A model generated the notes under the pieces. That model worked only from the letters and a program-made list of their open reading frames with translations. It searched no databases and was not told the DNA's origin. Positions 5,757 to 6,079 of a stretch of DNA of 6,079 nt are shown here, in pieces. The stretch is from an uncultured Clostridia bacterium (GTDB lineage: Bacteria > Bacillota > Clostridia > Oscillospirales > Oscillospiraceae): contig CAMWQV010000141.1 in NCBI GenBank assembly GCA_947176425.1, positions 1 through 6,079 on the forward strand, given 5' to 3'. How positions within the stretch are numbered: the first letter of the stretch is position 1; each line of letters starts with the position of its first letter. The position numbers and the translations under genes were made by a program.

Positions 5757-5782
5757 ACTTGTCGTGTCTTTGGAGGTGCGCT

Positions 5783-6079
5783 ATGCTTTTGAACGTGCAA
5801 AAGATCATCAACGCTCCCGGAGAGCGGATGGAGTTTCAGTTCGAGCTGGACCTGTCCGATGTGGACTTCGGCGGCCTGTATCCCATACAGAACCCAGTGG
5901 TGGTAACTGGCTCTGTGGAGAATACTGCGGGGATGCTCACACTGCGATTTACTGCGGATTCGACCCTCAAAGCCGTCTGTGACCGCTGTCTCAAGCAATT
6001 CGACCTGCCAAAACGGGTATCCTGTGAGTACCTGCTTGCCCAAACCCTGGAAAATGAGGACAACGACGAGATTATCCGC
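5783..6079 (+). CDS. DUF177/YceD family protein, N-terminal part (cut by the window end)
   Basis: ATG 5783 opens 99 codons that run off the window, so the gene is 3'-truncated; full-length members are about 160-180 residues. The translation begins MLLNVQKIINAPGERMEF and contains an LRFTADSTLKAVCDRCLKQF segment at about 54-73. Its CxxC pair (C66 and C69) and following acidic stretch (ENEDNDE) are typical of the DUF177/YceD family. E. coli YceD is linked to 23S rRNA accumulation and its gene normally precedes rpmF (ribosomal protein L32), so rpmF is predicted just past the window edge. The perfect promoter and strong GGAGG fit a highly expressed ribosome-linked gene. The second CxxC expected further along is not visible because of the cut. 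Confidence 0.9.
   Translation, partial: MLLNVQKIINAPGERMEFQFELDLSDVDFGGLYPIQNPVVVTGSVENTAGMLTLRFTADSTLKAVCDRCLKQFDLPKRVSCEYLLAQTLENEDNDEIIR

Noticed and set aside
5750..6063. Overlapping - strand frames opposite the DUF177 gene
   Set aside because: They run through the perfect promoter and antisense to a recognised DUF177 coding sequence, with no start signals.

Overview
The window looks like chromosomal DNA from a low-to-mid GC clostridial Bacillota, most likely of the Oscillospirales (Ruminococcaceae/Oscillospiraceae) type. This rests on the protein families (a DUF1015 protein with a GDGNHS motif, an archaeal-type phosphoglycerate mutase homologue, DUF378, small zinc-ribbon proteins, IspE of the MEP pathway), strong GGAGG ribosome binding sites and textbook sigma-A promoters. 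The taxonomic call is inference. I see no rRNA, tRNA, CRISPR array, insertion sequence or phage gene.

Layout. (1) Positions 2-919, + strand: the C-terminal ~305 codons of a polytopic membrane protein that aligns in register with the SEDS family (FtsW/RodA/SpoVE) but has lost the family's signature residues. (2) Positions 5144-1169, - strand: a compact five-gene operon. In order it encodes an ApgM-type phosphoglycerate mutase/proposed homoserine kinase, a DUF1015 protein, a cytoplasmic zinc-ribbon protein, a two-TM zinc-ribbon protein, and IspE. The first two genes overlap by 17 nt, the second and third by 4 nt, and the remaining gaps are 28 and 18 nt. A TTGAAA-N17-TATAAT promoter precedes the first gene. 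A perfect 14-bp hairpin 12 nt after ispE closes the operon and could also end the convergent SEDS transcript. (3) A possible small membrane-anchored ORF (1111-878, - strand) starts immediately beyond that hairpin and overlaps the SEDS 3' end. (4) Positions 5340-5552, + strand: a DUF378 (YuzA-like) small membrane protein, divergent from the operon. (5) Positions 5553-5782: a 230-nt non-coding stretch with two strong hairpins and then a perfect-consensus TTGACA-N17-TATAAT promoter. (6) Position 5783 to the end, + strand: the first 99 codons of a DUF177/YceD protein, a gene that usually precedes rpmF.

The operon mixes central or amino-acid metabolism (ApgM-like enzyme, DUF1015), isoprenoid precursor synthesis (ispE) and two uncharacterised zinc-ribbon proteins. 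The tight overlaps suggest co-translation, but no single pathway is evident from sequence alone. The points most worth following are the degenerate SEDS protein, the ApgM-like/DUF1015 pair, and the hairpins at 1119-1157, 5562-5590 and 5638-5684.
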